Source: Streptomyces akebiae
Lineage (GTDB): Bacteria > Actinomycetota > Actinomycetes > Streptomycetales > Streptomycetaceae
Direction of reading: 5' to 3'
Assembly (NCBI RefSeq): GCF_019599145.1
Contig: NZ_CP080647.1
Coordinates: 9,486,001-9,550,000, forward strand
Length of the DNA: 64,000 bases
Made by a program: the position numbers and the translations under genes. Shown here one piece after another: positions 51,150 through 59,870 of this stretch; the first letter of the stretch is position 1; each line of letters begins with the position of its first letter. Under the pieces are notes generated by a model. That model was not told where the DNA came from. It saw only the letters and a program-made list of their open reading frames with translations, and did not search any database.

Positions 51150-52304
51150 CTACTGGGCCTCCGTGCGGGCCGGGACCGTGCGGAGCGTCAGCGCCGTCGC
51201 CACTCCCGCCAGGGGGCCCCAGAGCAGGGCGGCCGTCACGCCGTTGCCCAGGCCGGCGGCCACGTACAGGTCCCAGCGCAGTTGCGTCCCGTCCAGCACC
51301 ATCCGCAGGAACTGGCTCGCGAGCAGACCCAGGACGGTCGCGCAGAGCGCGCCGACCGCCAGGGCCGGGACGGTCGCCCGGGTGAGCAGGCCGGGCAGCA
51401 GACGCAGGGCCCACCAGACGACCGCGAGCAGCAGGACGTCGACGGCGCGGTGGAGCAGCCAGTCACCGAGCGGTGTGCCCGCGGGCCCCGCCCAGGCGCC
51501 CAGCAGCAGCCACTGACGCAGCAGGTCGCCCGGTTCGGAGAGCAGTCCGCCGCCCGAGAACGCCGTCTGGAGGGTGGCGGCGACCGACTGGTGGGAGAGG
51601 ACCACCAGGGACAGCGCGATCACCGCCGTCCCGGCTGTCGCGGCCAGGCGCGCGGCGTGTGCGGGGACGACCTCCCGCGGCAGCGGTTCCGCGCCCTTGG
51701 CGGTGATCCGCGCGGTGAGCACCGTCGCCAAGGCCGCCATCAACGCCGTCGCCACCAGGACCTGCCGCCCCGAGGAGCTGACGGCCGCGAGTTGGGGCAG
51801 GAAGCGGTAACTGCCGTGCCCCTGCGAGGCGATCAGCCAGGGCGCGGAGACGGTGACCGCCAGCGTGCCCGCCACCAGGCCCCAGGCCCACACCGCGAGC
51901 AGCGCCGCCGTCAGCCGGCCCCGCACCGGTGGCAGCCCGCGTACCAGGAGCAGCGCGCCGGGCACGAAGAAGACGAGGACCGCGGCGAACCGGATCTGCA
52001 GCGCGGTCGAGTGGAGCGCGAGGTACCGCCCGCTGTCGCTCTGTGCCGCCTCGCCGGTCCCGCCCGACACCGCCGCGCCGAACGATGCGGAGGCGGGCGG
52101 GTCGTACGACCAGGGGGCGAGCCAGCGTTCGAGGTCGGCGGCGGCCTGGGCCCCCAGCACGTCCGTGGCACCCCGCAGCCGCAGCGCGCTCTCGCTCGCG
52201 CCCGCCCACCACAACAGCGCCGTCAGCAGCAGCCCGCCCACCAGCGCCGGTATCACCGCGCGTCGATATGTCATGTGCCGTTTCCCCGTTCCCCGTTCGG
52301 CCAT
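51150..52304 (-). CDS. Polytopic membrane protein of unknown function
   Basis: A 384-residue protein (or 374 from ATG 52274). The first helix (VIPALVGGLLLTALLWWAG) is followed by an extracytoplasmic region with WLAPWSYDPPASASFGAAV, then seven or more helices (IRFAAVLVFFVPGALLLV, AALLAVWAWGLVAGTLAV, VLLLAVVWWALRLLPGL, ATVPALAVGALCATVLGLL). No catalytic motif was recognised. It is divergent from nothing close and may be monocistronic; the next minus-strand gene is PaaX, 119 bases upstream. Confidence 0.75.
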   Translation of the reverse strand: MAERGTGKRHMTYRRAVIPALVGGLLLTALLWWAGASESALRLRGATDVLGAQAAADLERWLAPWSYDPPASASFGAAVSGGTGEAAQSDSGRYLALHSTALQIRFAAVLVFFVPGALLLVRGLPPVRGRLTAALLAVWAWGLVAGTLAVTVSAPWLIASQGHGSYRFLPQLAAVSSSGRQVLVATALMAALATVLTARITAKGAEPLPREVVPAHAARLAATAGTAVIALSLVVLSHQSVAATLQTAFSGGGLLSEPGDLLRQWLLLGAWAGPAGTPLGDWLLHRAVDVLLLAVVWWALRLLPGLLTRATVPALAVGALCATVLGLLASQFLRMVLDGTQLRWDLYVAAGLGNGVTAALLWGPLAGVATALTLRTVPARTEAQ

Positions 52305-52423
52305 GTGCCCGGGGAAATCGCTTCCCCGGCCGTGGGGAGACTACGGCGCGTCGATCATCTGGGGGACACAGGGGTGCGTACGCTCGCGCGCCCGGCAGGC
52401 TCGAGTCCGAGGGGGAGTGATGC

Positions 52424-53176
52424 TCAGTCCGTGCGCCCCAGCACCGTCTCGACCAGCTCCCGTCGGTACGCCGTGTAGGCGGCCCGCAGCTCGGCTCCCG
52501 GCCAGTCCGCCGGGAGCAGTTCGGGTGGCAGGACGGGGTCGGCGAGCAGATGGCGTACGGCCGCCGCGAGGGCGGTGAAGCGGTCCGCGGGCGCGCGGGT
52601 CCGCTCGATGTGGCCGAGCAGCGCCTCGGCGGTGCCCGCCCAGGCGTCCAGCGGCCACAGGCTGGCGGCCAGGTCCTCCGCGGGTTGGTCGGGGCGGCTT
52701 CCGAAGTGGCGGACCGCGGGGCCCAGGTCCGGCGGCTGGGCGCGCCGCAGGTTGGCCGGGCGGAGCCAGACGCCCTCCCGGAGTTCGGCGAGCCGCAGTG
52801 CTGTCAGGCGTGCGCGCAGATCGGCGCGTTCGGCGGGGCGGCGGCCGGTGGCGGTGACGACGATCATCTCCCAGTCGCCGTGCCACGGCCGGGTCTCGGG
52901 GTGCACCGACTCGTCCTGGCGCCGCTGACGGTCGAGGAGGCGGTCGCTGAGCCGGTAGACGGCGTCCGCGCGCCGCAGGTCCCCGGCCGACACCATCCTG
53001 CTGAGCGCGGCCCGCAGCGTGGACCCGGCGACACCGAACGCCTCCACATGGCGCACCAGATCCCGCACCGGCAACTCCGGCGGATGCATGCCCAGCAGCA
53101 GGCTCAGGACGACCGACCGCGCGGACAGCGGCCGCAGTCTGAGCTCGGAGGGCCGCCCCGACACGTTGGTCTCCAT
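52424..53176 (-). CDS. PaaX-family transcriptional regulator
   Basis: A 250-residue protein. The N-terminal winged helix has LLGMHPPELPVRDLVRHVEA and VAGSTLRAALSRMVSAGDLR. The mid-domain has PWHGDWEMIVVTATGRRPAE, and the C-terminal PaaX_C region has EGVWLRPANLRR and PELLPADWPGAELRAAYTAY. PaaX regulators respond to acyl-CoAs such as phenylacetyl-CoA. It is divergent from an acyl-CoA dehydrogenase gene, the likely target. ATG 53176 was chosen; an ATG at 53206 would overlap the divergent promoter. Confidence 0.88.
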   Translation of the reverse strand: METNVSGRPSELRLRPLSARSVVLSLLLGMHPPELPVRDLVRHVEAFGVAGSTLRAALSRMVSAGDLRRADAVYRLSDRLLDRQRRQDESVHPETRPWHGDWEMIVVTATGRRPAERADLRARLTALRLAELREGVWLRPANLRRAQPPDLGPAVRHFGSRPDQPAEDLAASLWPLDAWAGTAEALLGHIERTRAPADRFTALAAAVRHLLADPVLPPELLPADWPGAELRAAYTAYRRELVETVLGRTD

Positions 53177-53205
53177 GACTGCGTACTGTACGGGGCATCC
53201 GATCA

Positions 53206-53234
53206 TTGTTACGGCATAGCTGCGACCGTAGGAA
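53206..53234 (+). promoter_or_regulatory. Promoter of the acyl-CoA dehydrogenase gene
   Basis: TTGTTA (53206-53211), a 17-base spacer and TAGGAA (53229-53234) make a good vegetative-type promoter. Transcription should begin about 12 bases before the ATG at 53253, and no ribosome site is visible, so the mRNA is probably nearly leaderless. It lies in the 76-base gap shared with paaX. Confidence 0.55.
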
Positions 53235-53252
53235 TAGTGTAATACTCGCGGC

Positions 53253-54917
53253 ATGGTCCCGACGCTCGCGCACACGCAGCAGCAGTACGCCACCGCCACC
53301 CACGACGTCACCAACCAGCCCCCGCCCCTCGCCCCGTACGACGCCTCCGACGACGTGGCCCTGTCGGAGGGGCTGCGCAGGGAGGGCGCGGAGTGGGCCG
53401 AGAAGGACGTCCGGCGGCTCGGGCTGGTCGCCGGTGGTGCCGAGGCGCAGGAGTGGGCCGGACAGGCCAACCGCTACGAGCCGGAACTGCGCACCCACGA
53501 CCGCTACGGCAACCGGATCGACGAGGTCGACTTCCATCCCGCCTGGCACCACCTGATGCGGACCGCCGTGCGCGAGGGCCTGGCGGGCGCGGCCTGGGCG
53601 GACGACCGGCCCGGCGCCCATGTCGCGCGCATCGCGGGCGCCCTCGTATGGGGTCACACGGAGGCCGGACACACCTGCCCGACCTCGATGACGTACGCCG
53701 TCGTGCCCGCGCTGCGCCGACAGCCCGAGCTGGCCGCCGTGTACGAGCCCCTGCTGACCGGCCGGGAGTACGACCCGGACCTGCGGGCGCCCACCGAGAA
53801 GCCCGGACTGCTCGCCGGGATGGGCATGACCGAGAAGCAGGGCGGCAGCGACGTACGGGCCAACACCACGACGGCCACGCCGAGTTCCGAGCCCGGTGTG
53901 TACACCCTGCGGGGGCACAAGTGGTTCACGTCGGCGCCGATGTGCGACCTGTTCCTGGTGCTGGCCCAGGCGCCGGGCGGGCTGAGCTGTTTCCTGGTGC
54001 CGCGTGTCCTGCCCGACGGCAGCCGCAACACCTTCCGGATCCAGCGGCTCAAGGACAAGCTGGGCAACCGCTCCAACGCCTCCTCGGAGCCGGAGTTCGA
54101 CGGCACCGTCGCCTGGCGGGTCGGGCCCGAGGGGCAGGGGGTGAAGACCATCATCGAGATGGTCAACTGCACGCGACTCGACTGCGTGATGGGTTCGGCC
54201 GCCCTGATGCGCAGGACGCTCGTCGAGGCGGGCCACCACGCACGGCACCGCAGCGCCTTCGGGGCGCGGCTGCTCGACCAGCCGTTGATGCGCAACGTCC
54301 TGGCCGACCTCGCGCTGGAGTCCGAGGCGGCCACGACGCTCACCCTGCGGCTGGCCGGCGCCGCCGACCGCGCGGTGCGCGGGGACGAGGGCGAGCGGCG
54401 GTTCCGTCGGATCGCCACGGCCGTCGGCAAGTACTGGGTGACCAAGCGCGGCCCGGCCTTCGCCGCCGAGGCGCTGGAGTGCCTGGGCGGCAACGGCTAC
54501 GTCGAGGACTCGGGCATGCCCCGTCACTACCGCGAGGCGCCGCTGCTGTCCATCTGGGAGGGCTCGGGCAATGTCAACGCCCTCGACGTGCTGCGGGCGT
54601 TGACCCGCGACCCCGAGACCGCGGAGGCGCTCTTCGCCGAACTCGCCCTGGCCCGGGGCGCGGACGCCCGACTCGACGCGGCCGCCGCCCGGCTGAAGGA
54701 CGCGGTGCGCGAGGCCGACCAGACCGGTGCCCGGCGACTGGTGGAGCTCATGGCCCTCGTGCTCCAGGCTTCCCTGCTGGTCCGGCACGCGCCGGCCGCG
54801 GTCGCCGACGCCTTCTGCGCGACCCGGCTCGGCGGCGACTGGGGGCACGCCTACGGCACCCTCCCGGGCTCCGCCGACCTCGACGGCATCCTGCGCCGGG
54901 CCCTGCCGGCCGGCTGA
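53253..54917 (+). CDS. AidB-like acyl-CoA dehydrogenase
   Basis: A 554-residue acyl-CoA dehydrogenase of the long AidB type. It has an N-terminal extension (HDVTNQPPPLAPYDASDDVA), then GHTCPTSMTYAVVPAL, GMGMTEKQGGSDVRANTT (flavin/substrate loop), YTLRGHKWFTSAP, HRSAFGARLLDQPLMRNVLA, ALECLGGNGYVEDSGMPRHY and the late Arg/Glu region APLLSIWEGSGNVNALDVL. E. coli AidB protects DNA from alkylation and binds isovaleryl-CoA. Divergence from PaaX suggests regulation by an acyl-CoA. Start ATG 53253. Confidence 0.92.
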   Translation: MVPTLAHTQQQYATATHDVTNQPPPLAPYDASDDVALSEGLRREGAEWAEKDVRRLGLVAGGAEAQEWAGQANRYEPELRTHDRYGNRIDEVDFHPAWHHLMRTAVREGLAGAAWADDRPGAHVARIAGALVWGHTEAGHTCPTSMTYAVVPALRRQPELAAVYEPLLTGREYDPDLRAPTEKPGLLAGMGMTEKQGGSDVRANTTTATPSSEPGVYTLRGHKWFTSAPMCDLFLVLAQAPGGLSCFLVPRVLPDGSRNTFRIQRLKDKLGNRSNASSEPEFDGTVAWRVGPEGQGVKTIIEMVNCTRLDCVMGSAALMRRTLVEAGHHARHRSAFGARLLDQPLMRNVLADLALESEAATTLTLRLAGAADRAVRGDEGERRFRRIATAVGKYWVTKRGPAFAAEALECLGGNGYVEDSGMPRHYREAPLLSIWEGSGNVNALDVLRALTRDPETAEALFAELALARGADARLDAAAARLKDAVREADQTGARRLVELMALVLQASLLVRHAPAAVADAFCATRLGGDWGHAYGTLPGSADLDGILRRALPAG

Positions 54918-54931
54918 CCGCAGGCCCGATG

Positions 54932-54994
54932 CCTCCGACGCCTCCGACGCCTCTGACGCCACTGACGCTTCAGGCGCTTCAGGCGACTCGGGCG
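54932..54994. repeat. Seven 9-bp imperfect tandem repeats across the tautomerase stop
   Basis: CCTCCGACG, CCTCCGACG, CCTCTGACG, CCACTGACG, CTTCAGGCG, CTTCAGGCG and ACTCGGGCG run head to tail from just after the acyl-CoA dehydrogenase stop into the last codons of the convergent tautomerase gene. The tautomerase TGA (54981-54979) lies in unit six. Confidence 0.8.
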
Positions 54995-55464
54995 CCGAGG
55001 GCCGTGCGGATCGCCTCGGACTTCTCCTCCGTGAACACACCGCTGTCGAGCAGGGAGAGGACCGACAGCACTCCACCGCTGGAGCCCCAGCTGCCCTCGT
55101 CGACGACGCGGAAGGTGACCCACCACGTCGGCGAGGGCTGCGCGACCCCACACGCCTCGGCCATCGCGGCGAGGATCCGCTCGATGACCTCGGCCCGGAC
55201 CTCCGGGCGCCAGTCGCCGTCCATCACGGTCACGTCGATCACCATGACGTCGGCCGTCGGCTCGGCGTCCGCCAGCAGGCGCCCGCCTATCGCCATCATG
55301 TCGGCGGCCCGCTCCACGAAGTGGACCTGGAACCCGGCCCGTGCGGCCGGGGCGAACCGGCCGACCTCGGGCACGAGGACCGCGTCCGTCAGTGCCTCGG
55401 CCAGCGCCCTGCGCTGCTCGAGGTCCAGACGGCCCTGCGTGGTGTTCACGGTGATGATGGTCAT
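54979..55464 (-). CDS. Tautomerase-family protein
   Basis: A 161-residue protein starting MTIITVNTTQGRLDLEQRR. It resembles 4-oxalocrotonate tautomerase-like proteins but lacks the catalytic Pro-1 start (MP...), having Thr instead, so classical tautomerase activity is doubtful. A second beta-alpha-beta unit begins near VMVIDVTVMDGDWRPEVRAE, making it a fused two-unit tautomerase. A palindromic operator lies just upstream, which points to control by a TetR/MarR-type regulator not present in this window. Confidence 0.82.
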   Translation of the reverse strand: MTIITVNTTQGRLDLEQRRALAEALTDAVLVPEVGRFAPAARAGFQVHFVERAADMMAIGGRLLADAEPTADVMVIDVTVMDGDWRPEVRAEVIERILAAMAEACGVAQPSPTWWVTFRVVDEGSWGSSGGVLSVLSLLDSGVFTEEKSEAIRTALGARVA

Positions 55465-55473
55465 GGCTGCCTC

Positions 55474-55530
55474 CTATAGCGATCGTTATAGAAGGACGGT
55501 ATCAGGTTCTATGACGACTGTTCTAATCTC
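55474..55530 (-). promoter_or_regulatory. Operator-like palindromes upstream of the tautomerase gene
   Basis: CTATAGCGATCGTTATAG (55474-55491) is palindromic at 16 of 18 positions and sits 10 bases before the ATG. A weaker related site, CTATGACGACTGTTCTA, lies near 55511-55527. AT-rich arms around a GATCG core are typical of TetR-family operators. Confidence 0.6.
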
Positions 55531-55607
55531 TGGATCGCGACGGAAGGGCACGTTCCTGCTGGTCACGCGGCGCGGTGAGTCGCCGGTGCAGGCTTCGGGG
55601 CGGGCCG

Positions 55608-57920
55608 TCATTCGTTGTGCAGCACCTGGGCGATCGTCAGCCCGGCCGCGCGGCGTGCCGGGACGTAGGCGCCCAGGACGGCGATCGCGATGCCCGCGAG
55701 AGCCAGCAGGGCAAGGGCCGGGGCGTTCCAGACGTCCGTCATGTACGACGGCAGCGTCAGGTCCACCGCGTCCGCCATACGCGGAACGACCAACTGGTGG
55801 CCCGCCATGCCGAGCGGGATGCCCAGGAGCGAGCCGAGGGCGCCGAGCAGTGTCATCGAGGTCACCGTCATCACCGTGACCTGGCGTGGTGTCATGCCGA
55901 TGGACTTGAGCATGCCGAGGTCGCGACGGCGGTCGTGGGTGTTGAGGACGACGGTGTTGAAGACACCGAGGGACGCCACGGCGGCGAGCAGGAGGGTGAG
56001 TGCGGTGGCGGAGCCGATGATGGTCCGGGTGACGGAGTTGGCGCCGCTCGGAGACGGGCTGAGTCCCTCGTCGGCCGCTTCGGCGGCGCGGGCGTAGGCT
56101 CCCGCGTCGGCCCCGTCGCGGAGCTTGACGTGGTAGGCGATGGGCTTCTCCTCCGGTGCCACTGCCCGCATGGTCGCCCAGTCCGCGACGACGGCACGGG
56201 CGTTCGTCTCCATGTACTCCCCGACGACGACCACGTCCGCGCCGCGATTCCCCTTCTCGATCCGGAAGCGGTCGCCGACGTCGAGGCCGTGCCTGCGCAG
56301 GAAGGCCGATCCCGCCACCGCCTCACCGGTGCCCCGCAGCCACCGCCCCTCGGTGAGCACGCTGCCCATCAGGGGGCGGTCGCCGCGGCGGGCTTCGAGC
56401 CACAGCTTCTCCGTGGAACCCGCAAGCCGGACCTCGGTGTCGGCCCTGGCGGTGACCCCGCGGGCGTCCGGCAGCGAGCGCAGGAGGGCGTGCAGGGCGA
56501 GGTCGTCGTGGACCGGCCTGGTCTCCTTGCCGTCGCGGTACTTCCCCACGTAGACCGTGACCTGGTAGGCGTCGCGACCCGCGTTGCCCAACCGGTCCAT
56601 CGTCGTGGCGAGGCCGGTCGCGAACGTCACGGTGGTCACGCCGATGGCCACGGCGGCGAGCGTGAGGGCGCTGCGCCCCGGCCGGGCGAACGGCAGGCCC
56701 AGCCCGAGACTCACCGAGCGCGGCAGCCGGCTGCCCGCCAGTCGGCGCTGGACACCGAGCGCCCGGCCGGCGCGCGGTGCGCTGCCCGCACTGATCGCCC
56801 GCGCGGGGGACAGCCGGTGGGCGCGCACCGAGGGCGCGAGCGCGGCGAGGAGGCACACGGCCGGCATGCCGGCCAGGGCGAGGACGTTGACCCAGGGGGC
56901 GAGCGAGACACTGTCGTGGAACACCCCCGCGTCCGGGCCCGTGAACGCGAACCGCAGCAGGGGCCGTGCCGCCAGATTGCCGGCCACCGTCCCGAGGACA
57001 CAGCCCAGCACCGCCGGGACGGAGATCATCACGAGATAGACGGCCACCACCTGCCCCGGGGTGAATCCCAGCGCCTTGAGGATGCCGATGTGCCGGAAAC
57101 CGGAGATCACCGCGCCGCTGACCACATGGGCGACGATGAGCACCGCCACGACGATGCCGAGGACACCGAAGACCAGCAGATAGGGCGCGTACGCCCGCGC
57201 CGAACTGCCTATCTGCTCCTTGAGGGTGAGGTACGACCGTGAGCCGGCCAGCGCGCCCGTCGGCAACTGCTCTGTCACCGCGGCAAGTTGCATGCGGAGT
57301 TCACTCTCCGACGTGGCGTCCGTGAAGCGGAACAGCAGCTGTGTGGCCGTGGGGTGCAGCGCCTCGATCTGACCGGGTGCGACCCAGGCGTCGGCGGTGC
57401 GGCTCAGATCGAAGGCGAAGCCGACGACGGTGAGCGTCGGGCCGGAAGGCAGCCGCAGTTTCTTGCCCAGGTCGTCCGTCGTCCAGTCCGACTGCCGGTT
57501 CAGGACGACCTCGCCGGGACCGGTGGCCCACCGGCCCGCCCACAGGTCCAGCCGGTCCACCGGACCCCCGGGGTCGGACCGGCCCACCACGGTGAGTTCG
57601 CTGCCGAGGCCGTAGTTCATGACCTCCCTCGGCAGCTCGACGGTGGCCTGCGGGAAGGGGCCCGCGATCGCCGCGACTCCGGACTGCCGGGCCGCCCGCG
57701 TCAGTTGACCGTCCGAGACCTTCTGAGGATCGAACGCGGCGACCACATGCGGCCCGCGCTGCTCGCCGAAGGCCTTGTCGAAGGGGGACGAGGCGGCGTC
57801 GACCAGACCGAGCGCCACCACGATCGCCGCCGTCGAGGTCAGCGTGATCAGCGCGATCACCGACGTCTGGAGCCTGCGCCGCCGTACCGCCGCGCGCGCG
57901 GCGCGCCACACGGCCCTCAT
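55608..57920 (-). CDS. FtsX-like ABC transporter permease (MacB/LolC type)
   Basis: A 770-residue protein with two FtsX modules. The first helix is LQTSVIALITLTSTAAIVVA. A large extracytoplasmic domain follows, then SGFRHIGILKALGFTPGQVV in the first FtsX domain and a second set with RRDLGMLKSIGMTPRQVTV in the C-terminal FtsX domain. Eight membrane helices are expected. With the adjacent ATPase it forms a mechanotransmission-type exporter or lipid/peptide transporter. ATG 57920 overlaps the ATPase stop by 4 bases (ATGA). Confidence 0.92.
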   Translation of the reverse strand: MRAVWRAARAAVRRRRLQTSVIALITLTSTAAIVVALGLVDAASSPFDKAFGEQRGPHVVAAFDPQKVSDGQLTRAARQSGVAAIAGPFPQATVELPREVMNYGLGSELTVVGRSDPGGPVDRLDLWAGRWATGPGEVVLNRQSDWTTDDLGKKLRLPSGPTLTVVGFAFDLSRTADAWVAPGQIEALHPTATQLLFRFTDATSESELRMQLAAVTEQLPTGALAGSRSYLTLKEQIGSSARAYAPYLLVFGVLGIVVAVLIVAHVVSGAVISGFRHIGILKALGFTPGQVVAVYLVMISVPAVLGCVLGTVAGNLAARPLLRFAFTGPDAGVFHDSVSLAPWVNVLALAGMPAVCLLAALAPSVRAHRLSPARAISAGSAPRAGRALGVQRRLAGSRLPRSVSLGLGLPFARPGRSALTLAAVAIGVTTVTFATGLATTMDRLGNAGRDAYQVTVYVGKYRDGKETRPVHDDLALHALLRSLPDARGVTARADTEVRLAGSTEKLWLEARRGDRPLMGSVLTEGRWLRGTGEAVAGSAFLRRHGLDVGDRFRIEKGNRGADVVVVGEYMETNARAVVADWATMRAVAPEEKPIAYHVKLRDGADAGAYARAAEAADEGLSPSPSGANSVTRTIIGSATALTLLLAAVASLGVFNTVVLNTHDRRRDLGMLKSIGMTPRQVTVMTVTSMTLLGALGSLLGIPLGMAGHQLVVPRMADAVDLTLPSYMTDVWNAPALALLALAGIAIAVLGAYVPARRAAGLTIAQVLHNE

Positions 57921-58633
57921 GCGGACGGCTCCAGGGTGTGTTCGCCGCACACGCGGCCGTCGGCGAACTCGACGAGACGGCTGGCGCAGCGCCGGGCGAG
58001 CCGCTCGTCGTGCGTCACCATGATCAGGGTCTGGCCGATCTGGTTGAGGTCGAGCAGCAGGTCCATCACCTGTTCTCCCGCGCGGCTGTCCAGCGCGCCG
58101 GTCGGCTCGTCCGCCAGCAGCAGGGCCGGACGGTTCATCAACGCCCGTGCCACGGCGACCCGTTGCCTTTCCCCGCCGCTGAGCACCGCCGGGTACGCGT
58201 TGCGCCGGTCGGCGATGCCGAGCTCGTCGAACAGCTCCAGCGCGCGACGACGGGCCTGCCGTGCCGAGGTACCGGTCAACTGGGCGGCCAGCGCCACGTT
58301 GTCGAGCGCCGACAGGTCGTCGATGAGGTTGAAGAACTGGAAGATCATGCCGATGCGGCGCCGCCGGTACAGGGCGAGCCCCTTCTCGGTCAGTTCCCCC
58401 ACGCTCTCGCCGTGCACCACCACCGTGCCGCCCGTCGGACGGTCCAGGCCCGCGATCATGTTCAGCAGCGTCGACTTGCCGCACCCCGAGGGGCCCATCA
58501 CCGCGACCGCCTCACCGGCCCGGATCTCCAGCGACACCCCGTCCAGAGCCGTCGTCTCCCCGTACTCCTTGCGCACACCGTCGAGTCGTACGACGGCCTC
58601 CGCGCTGTTGTTCTCGTTCTCCTCGTTGACCAT
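57917..58633 (-). CDS. MacB-type ABC transporter ATP-binding protein
   Basis: A 238-residue ATPase: Walker A MGPSGCGKSTLLNMIAG, Q-loop MIFQFFNLIDDLSALDN, signature LSGGERQRVAVARAL, Walker B LLLADEPTGALDS, switch His in VTHDERLA. The LolD/MacB subfamily is shown by the QFFNLIDDLSALDNVALA block. ATG 58633 was chosen; the 12 residues upstream are basic and unlikely to be translated. It is co-transcribed with the FtsX permease and divergent from the histidine kinase, a common pairing with BceRS/NarL-type systems controlling exporters. Confidence 0.94.
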   Translation of the reverse strand: MVNEENENNSAEAVVRLDGVRKEYGETTALDGVSLEIRAGEAVAVMGPSGCGKSTLLNMIAGLDRPTGGTVVVHGESVGELTEKGLALYRRRRIGMIFQFFNLIDDLSALDNVALAAQLTGTSARQARRRALELFDELGIADRRNAYPAVLSGGERQRVAVARALMNRPALLLADEPTGALDSRAGEQVMDLLLDLNQIGQTLIMVTHDERLARRCASRLVEFADGRVCGEHTLEPSA

Positions 58634-58772
58634 GCACGGGACGCTAGGCGAGCGGCGCCGCCGGGACATCCCTCCCGGGACGGCACCATGAACCGCGCCT
58701 CATCCCGGAGATGCAGGGGAGCGCATCCCGGGGCGGATGCGCGGCGGCGGGCCGGTCTGCGAAGGTGAAGCC

Positions 58773-59870
58773 ATGTGGGAGTGGGGGGCGGACGGTCCGG
58801 TGGCCGCGCTGGGGGTGGTGGCGGCGGTCGCTGTGGGTCTCGCGGTGGCCCTGGTGCGCACCCGGCGCCGGTGGCAGAAGGCGGTGGGGGAGCGCGGCTG
58901 GTTGCTCGAACGGGAGCGGGAGAGCGCCACGCGGGCGGCGATCGCGGCCGAACGCGACCGTATCGCCCGGGAGTTGCACGACATCGTCAGCCACAACGTC
59001 AGCCTCATGGTGGTCCAGGCGGGAGCGGCCCGCGAGGTGCTGGGCACCATGCCGGACGAGGCGGCGGCGGCTCTGCTGGCGGTCGAGGACGCGGGCCGCG
59101 GCGCGATGACCGACCTGCGTCATCTGCTGGGCCTGCTGGCGCCGTCGCAGAACGGGGAGGAGCCGGAGGGGGCCCGGGACGCGCGGGAGGACGCGGCCCG
59201 GGACGCGGACGTGGCCGGGACCGACGACGGGGCGAGGGGCGAAGGAGGGGTGGTCGGCTCAGGTGCGGGCCGGCGCGGCGGCGGTCCGGCGGAGCCACTG
59301 GGGCGGACGGAGGATACGGCGTGGGCTGGGCGGACGGGGCCGATGGGGCGGACGGGGCCGACGGATGGAACGGAGCGGGTGGAGCGAGTGGGGTGCGTGG
59401 AGCGGGTGGGGTGGGCGGAGTCGGCGGAGTTGACGCCCCAGCCCGGACTCGACCGGCTGGGGCCGCTGGTCGACCGGATCTCGTTCGCCGGTCTGCCCGT
59501 CGAGGTACGGATCTCCGGCGAGCCCCGTCCGCTGCCGCAGGGCATCGACGTGACGGCGTACCGGATCGTCCAGGAGGCGCTGACCAACGCGCTCAGACAC
59601 AGTGACGGCGGCAAGGCCGAAGTCACCGTGCGGTACACCGACCGGGCGCTGCGCGTGGAGGTGCTGAACACCGGCCCCAGCGTGCTGACCGGAGGCACCC
59701 CCTCGCCACCGCACCCCGCGCGGCCTGCCCCGCGCCACCCGTACGGCACCGGGCGCGGACTGATGGGCCTGCGCGAGCGCGTCGCGGTGTACGGCGGCGA
59801 CCTGGACGCCCGGCGCCGCCTCGGCGGTGGCTACCGGGTCCGCGCCCGCATCCCCCTGGACCGACCGTGA
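58773..59870 (+). CDS. NarL-type sensor histidine kinase
   Basis: A 365-residue kinase with one N-terminal membrane helix (VAALGVVAAVAVGLAVALV). The HisKA_3 domain has His69 in ARELHDIVSHNVSLMVVQ, and the HATPase_c domain has EALTNALRHSDGGKA and GTGRGLMGLRERVAVYGG. Between them is an unusual Gly/Arg/Asp/Glu-rich insert of about 90 residues (residues about 130-220) with short repeats such as GRTGP and ERVG. ATG 58773 has GAAGGTGAAG upstream. It is paired by a 4-base GTGA overlap with the response regulator and probably controls the divergent ABC exporter. Confidence 0.92.
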   Translation: MWEWGADGPVAALGVVAAVAVGLAVALVRTRRRWQKAVGERGWLLERERESATRAAIAAERDRIARELHDIVSHNVSLMVVQAGAAREVLGTMPDEAAAALLAVEDAGRGAMTDLRHLLGLLAPSQNGEEPEGARDAREDAARDADVAGTDDGARGEGGVVGSGAGRRGGGPAEPLGRTEDTAWAGRTGPMGRTGPTDGTERVERVGCVERVGWAESAELTPQPGLDRLGPLVDRISFAGLPVEVRISGEPRPLPQGIDVTAYRIVQEALTNALRHSDGGKAEVTVRYTDRALRVEVLNTGPSVLTGGTPSPPHPARPAPRHPYGTGRGLMGLRERVAVYGGDLDARRRLGGGYRVRARIPLDRP

